This document shows positions 16,951 to 17,038 of a stretch of 17,038 nucleotides of DNA, in pieces. The DNA is taken from contig JADNRX010000972.1 of assembly GCA_015501595.1 (NCBI GenBank), positions 1 through 17,038 of the forward strand, in the 5' to 3' direction. The translations under genes and the position numbers were made by a program. The notes under the pieces are model-generated. The model had not been told where the DNA came from. It saw nothing but the letters and a program-made list of their open reading frames with translations, and searched no databases. The first letter of the stretch is position 1. The number at the start of each line of letters is the position of its first letter. The DNA comes from Hymenopellis radicata (Eukaryota; Basidiomycota; Agaricomycetes; Agaricales; Physalacriaceae).

Positions 16951-17038
16951 ACACTGCCATCAACGGCGGTCGGGGTCGAGGTCCAAGTTGTTGAGTCAAG
17001 TCCGAATCCAAGGAGACGGCGGGCATCGTAGCGATAGA

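Overview
The window looks like nuclear DNA of a filamentous basidiomycete, probably an Agaricomycete. I infer this from the dense 41-60 bp introns (GTRNGY donors, CTRAY-like branch points, YAG acceptors), from a secreted AA3_2-type GMC oxidoreductase gene with six such introns, and from eroded multi-exon membrane-protein-like genes. There are no bacterial operons, tRNA, rRNA or CRISPR arrays that I can see. Only two genes are recognised with confidence; most of the rest is old, diverged repeat DNA that still carries recognisable splice sites.

Layout. 1-1870 is the first visible copy (A) of a large dispersed repeat. It consists of a promoter-like core followed by the start of an eroded plus-strand gene with two introns. 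2050-3850 is a degenerate tandem array of roughly 400-450 bp units, each with an intron starting GTRACGTACC. 3915-4263 (block D) and 6700-6990 (block E) are diverged direct copies of each other with an intron at the same place. Between them lies a segment of about 2.35 kb (4264-6612) bounded by a perfect 14-bp inverted terminal repeat. Inside it is a 580-bp foldback (4430-5009) with arms of about 280 bp and a 19-nt loop, built from a hidden 35-bp repeat.

7500-8645 holds a TATA/Kozak promoter and a pyridoxamine-5'-phosphate oxidase gene on the plus strand; its N-terminal exon is not identifiable. Convergent to it, 8992-11115 carries a seven-exon GMC oxidoreductase gene, glucose-oxidase-like, with signal peptide and catalytic His pair. 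Its 5' part is broken by three frameshifts, so it is either a young pseudogene or contains assembly errors.

12370-17038 contains copy B of the large repeat and the left part of copy C. The repeat unit is a divergent gene pair: an intron-rich minus-strand gene (12561-13860 in B, about 16010-16950 in C), a core of about 1.4 kb, and a short three-exon plus-strand gene (15287-15728 in B). The minus-strand genes weakly resemble fungal DUF6534 multi-pass membrane proteins and carry stops. Nothing links these repeats functionally to the two metabolic genes; PNPO and GMC look like an island of ordinary genes inside repeat-rich DNA. All protein-family calls come from motif recognition by eye; no searches were run.
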